Assembly: GCF_000003605.2 (NCBI RefSeq)
Contig: NW_003126386.1
Span: 514,112-524,205 of the forward strand
Length of the DNA: 10,094 nucleotides
Source of the DNA: Saccoglossus kowalevskii
Taxonomy: Eukaryota; Hemichordata; Enteropneusta; Harrimaniidae
Direction of reading: 5' to 3'
Within the stretch, counting starts at the first letter, position 1; every line of letters starts with the position of its first letter. Below are positions 8,603-10,094 of this stretch, piece after piece. The notes below the pieces were generated by a model. The model did not search any database, was not told the DNA's origin, and saw only the letters and a program-made list of their open reading frames with translations. A program made the position numbers and the translations under genes.

Positions 8603-8620
8603 ATCATCAAATGTGATGAT
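8603..8620. repeat. Perfect 7-bp inverted repeat, 4-base loop
   Basis: ATCATCA at 8603-8609 pairs with TGATGAT at 8614-8620 around aatg. A separate 12-base perfect palindrome, TATACATGTATA, follows at 8632-8643. No function can be assigned. Confidence 0.7.
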
Positions 8621-8819
8621 CTTTACATACATATACATGTATACAAATCACAATGAGAGCCGCTTATTTTCAAGGTACAGAGAGGTGCTTTGTGCACTAG
8701 AATGTTTACACCTTTGTAAATGGACAGGCATGTGTCACATGGAAGCTTTTCAATAGGTTTATATACTCTTTCATTTTAAAATGCAATCTGTGAAAAAAAA
8801 CTTACGCAGGTGACAGTCG

Positions 8820-8837
8820 CCCCCCCCCCCTTCCCCC
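8820..8837. repeat. C11-TT-C5 homopolymer tract (G-rich on the minus strand)
   Basis: Eleven C, two T, then five C, in otherwise AT-rich DNA. Read on the minus strand (the transcribed sense of the gene) this is G5-AA-G11, which can supply four G-triplets and so could form a G-quadruplex in DNA or in the intron RNA. The run length is prone to assembly error and to polymorphism. Confidence 0.85.
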
Positions 8838-8879
8838 ATTAAGGTTTTGGATTTATATTTTAAAAAGCCAATAGCTTTC

Positions 8880-8904
8880 GAACATGAACATTCTTTTCAT
8901 GTTC
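8880..8904. repeat. Perfect 9-bp inverted repeat, 7-base loop
   Basis: GAACATGAA at 8880-8888 and TTCATGTTC at 8896-8904 are exact reverse complements. There is no T-run after it on either side, so it does not resemble a terminator, and in animal DNA no such role is expected. Confidence 0.75.
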
Positions 8905-9512
8905 AATGTTACACATTGTGACTACCGCAATTGCTCAATTAACCGTGAATTCCCTGTCTTTATGTAAATGTCCTGTCAAGACGGACTGTCACCGCAACAA
9001 ATGACAATACGATTGAAATTACGATCAAGTGTACATCTATTGGGAAATCACACTATCCATAGTCTGTAGTATAACCCATGTCTCGTTTCATCCTCATTAC
9101 TCCATCCCTGCAGCAAAATCTGTTCCTGATTCAATCATAGCGTTTCATCCACAACAGTACATGTAGATGCGCTTTTAGTCTCTAACCAAAAATAATACTT
9201 GCTCCAAAATTAGAGAGTATTTTTAATTATTATCAACAAAATAGTTTCCCAATACTCCTTGTATTAAAATACCAGCAAAGATTTTATATGTACTTTCATG
9301 CATATTAACGTATGTTGACTTTGTTGACTCGAAAAAAATAAATGTTAAAATTACAAATTATTATTAATAGCATATTTGAAACTATCCCCAGCATTGATAT
9401 CTAGGCAAGAATGCAGTATTTCAATAAAAACACAAAGACATTCGACGTACATGGTTTTAGCAGCGATTCTATCGTCAACATTGCTATGGAAGCACATAGC
9501 AAGAATGGCGTC

Positions 9513-9527
9513 TTTTTTTTTTTTTTT
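9513..9527. repeat. T15 homopolymer run
   Basis: Fifteen uninterrupted T followed by attaattttttta. On the minus strand this is a poly-A run. No LINE or SINE body was recognised on the 5' side of that poly-A, so it is listed only as a simple repeat. Confidence 0.85.
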
Positions 9528-10094
9528 ATTAATTTTTTTAATCATACAGTGGGAGGGTCATTAAATATATACTGACATTGTTTTATTCTTTTTGCAATGA
9601 TATGCTGCAGACAATGCATCATATCCTGTATAATTTGTCGACGTTTTCCAGTTCACACAGGTACAGACATGTTTTGATTCAAAACTGTTCACACATGTTG
9701 AAACTTATAAACTAAACTAAGCTCCCAGAAAATTCCCGCAAGTTCTCATGCAAGTAATCATACATGTACAACCGCAATGAAAATACCGGGGGTACTAGTA
9801 GATGTTTCTTTCCAACAGTTTTTCGTGGTGACAATTTTAAGGAAGGACATTTTAATAATGCAGTGAACAAAAAGATTGATACATTTCTAGATCTATCACA
9901 GAATATCTGGACATGACACACACATAAATAATTAAAGCTAAACCTGTGTTTTACTGAATTATTAAATCATTGAACATATTTTTCTGCCATTTCTATGTTA
10001 ATTTTAGTTTCACAAGCTAGTCAGCCATAGACAAGTTTTTTTCCCCCCAACTACTAACATGGTCAACTATTTTTGTGCCAGGTGACATTGAATG

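Larger units (their letters stand above)
6224..10094 (-). other. Upstream intron of tsh (partial), no coding exon recognised
   Basis: AT-rich sequence beginning at the acceptor before the large exon and running to the window end. I searched the minus strand for a short first exon with a basic MPRRKQ-like start, as recalled for vertebrate TSHZ genes, and found none, so the first exon probably lies beyond 10094. Short open stretches at 9351-9545, 9712-9921, 9376-9564 and 7748-7945 look random. Contents worth noting are a tandem duplication, a MITE-like patch and several inverted repeats, listed separately. The remaining stretches (6910-7447, 7611-8602 and 9528-10094) show nothing specific. Confidence 0.7.

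Noticed and set aside
8880-8904. Inverted repeat considered as a miRNA precursor
   Set aside because: The stem is only 9 bp and does not extend to the roughly 22-bp or longer arms expected of a miRNA hairpin.
9513-9545. Poly-T run considered as the tail of a reverse-strand retroposon
   Set aside because: No SINE promoter boxes, LINE ORF or target-site duplication were visible around it.
9712-9921. 69-codon minus-strand open stretch considered as the missing first exon of tsh
   Set aside because: It lacks the basic MPRRKQ-like start and any resemblance to Teashirt, and has no clear phase 1 donor.

Overview
The window looks like nuclear DNA of an animal. It holds one long, GC-richer coding block on the minus strand, bounded by a splice acceptor and flanked on both sides by several kilobases of AT-rich non-coding DNA full of homopolymer runs. 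The coding block (6223 down to 3423) is the large 3' exon of a Teashirt/Tiptop-family (Tsh/TSHZ) zinc-finger transcriptional repressor. It carries four wide-spaced C2H2 fingers of the exact form C-x2-C-x12-H-x5-H, an acidic N-terminus and CtBP-type PLxLS motifs. It has no homeodomain, unlike vertebrate TSHZ proteins, so an invertebrate is likely. A degenerate intronic repeat with GCGAAAAT/GTGAAAATAAATGG words recalls sequence common in mollusc genomes, so a lophotrochozoan such as a mollusc or brachiopod is the best guess. This is an inference, not a proof.

Layout. Positions 1-3422 lie downstream of the stop codon and hold the 3' UTR (end not determined) and then probable intergenic DNA; no other gene is recognisable there. 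Positions 3423-6223 are the coding exon. A polypyrimidine tract and AG acceptor lie at 6224-6237, and an in-frame stop just inside the intron shows that the reading frame must come from an upstream exon or start at an internal ATG (6203). Positions 6224-10094 are read as the upstream intron. No first coding exon could be found there, so the promoter and first exon probably lie beyond 10094.

Besides the gene, the intron holds a diverged tandem duplication of about 200 bp (6484-6680 and 6709-6909), a degenerate MITE-like patch (about 7448-7595), an AT palindromic microsatellite, several perfect short inverted repeats and a C-run with G-quadruplex potential on the minus strand. The most interesting observations are a thrice-repeated short motif (PL-x2-hydrophobic-x2-LV-x2-A) in the C-terminal half of the protein, a set of four SUMO-consensus lysines interleaved with CtBP-like motifs, and the duplicated intronic element, which keeps a splice-donor-like GTAAGT and a DR1-like site in both copies. 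No tRNA, rRNA, CRISPR, mobile-element ORF or second protein gene is supported.
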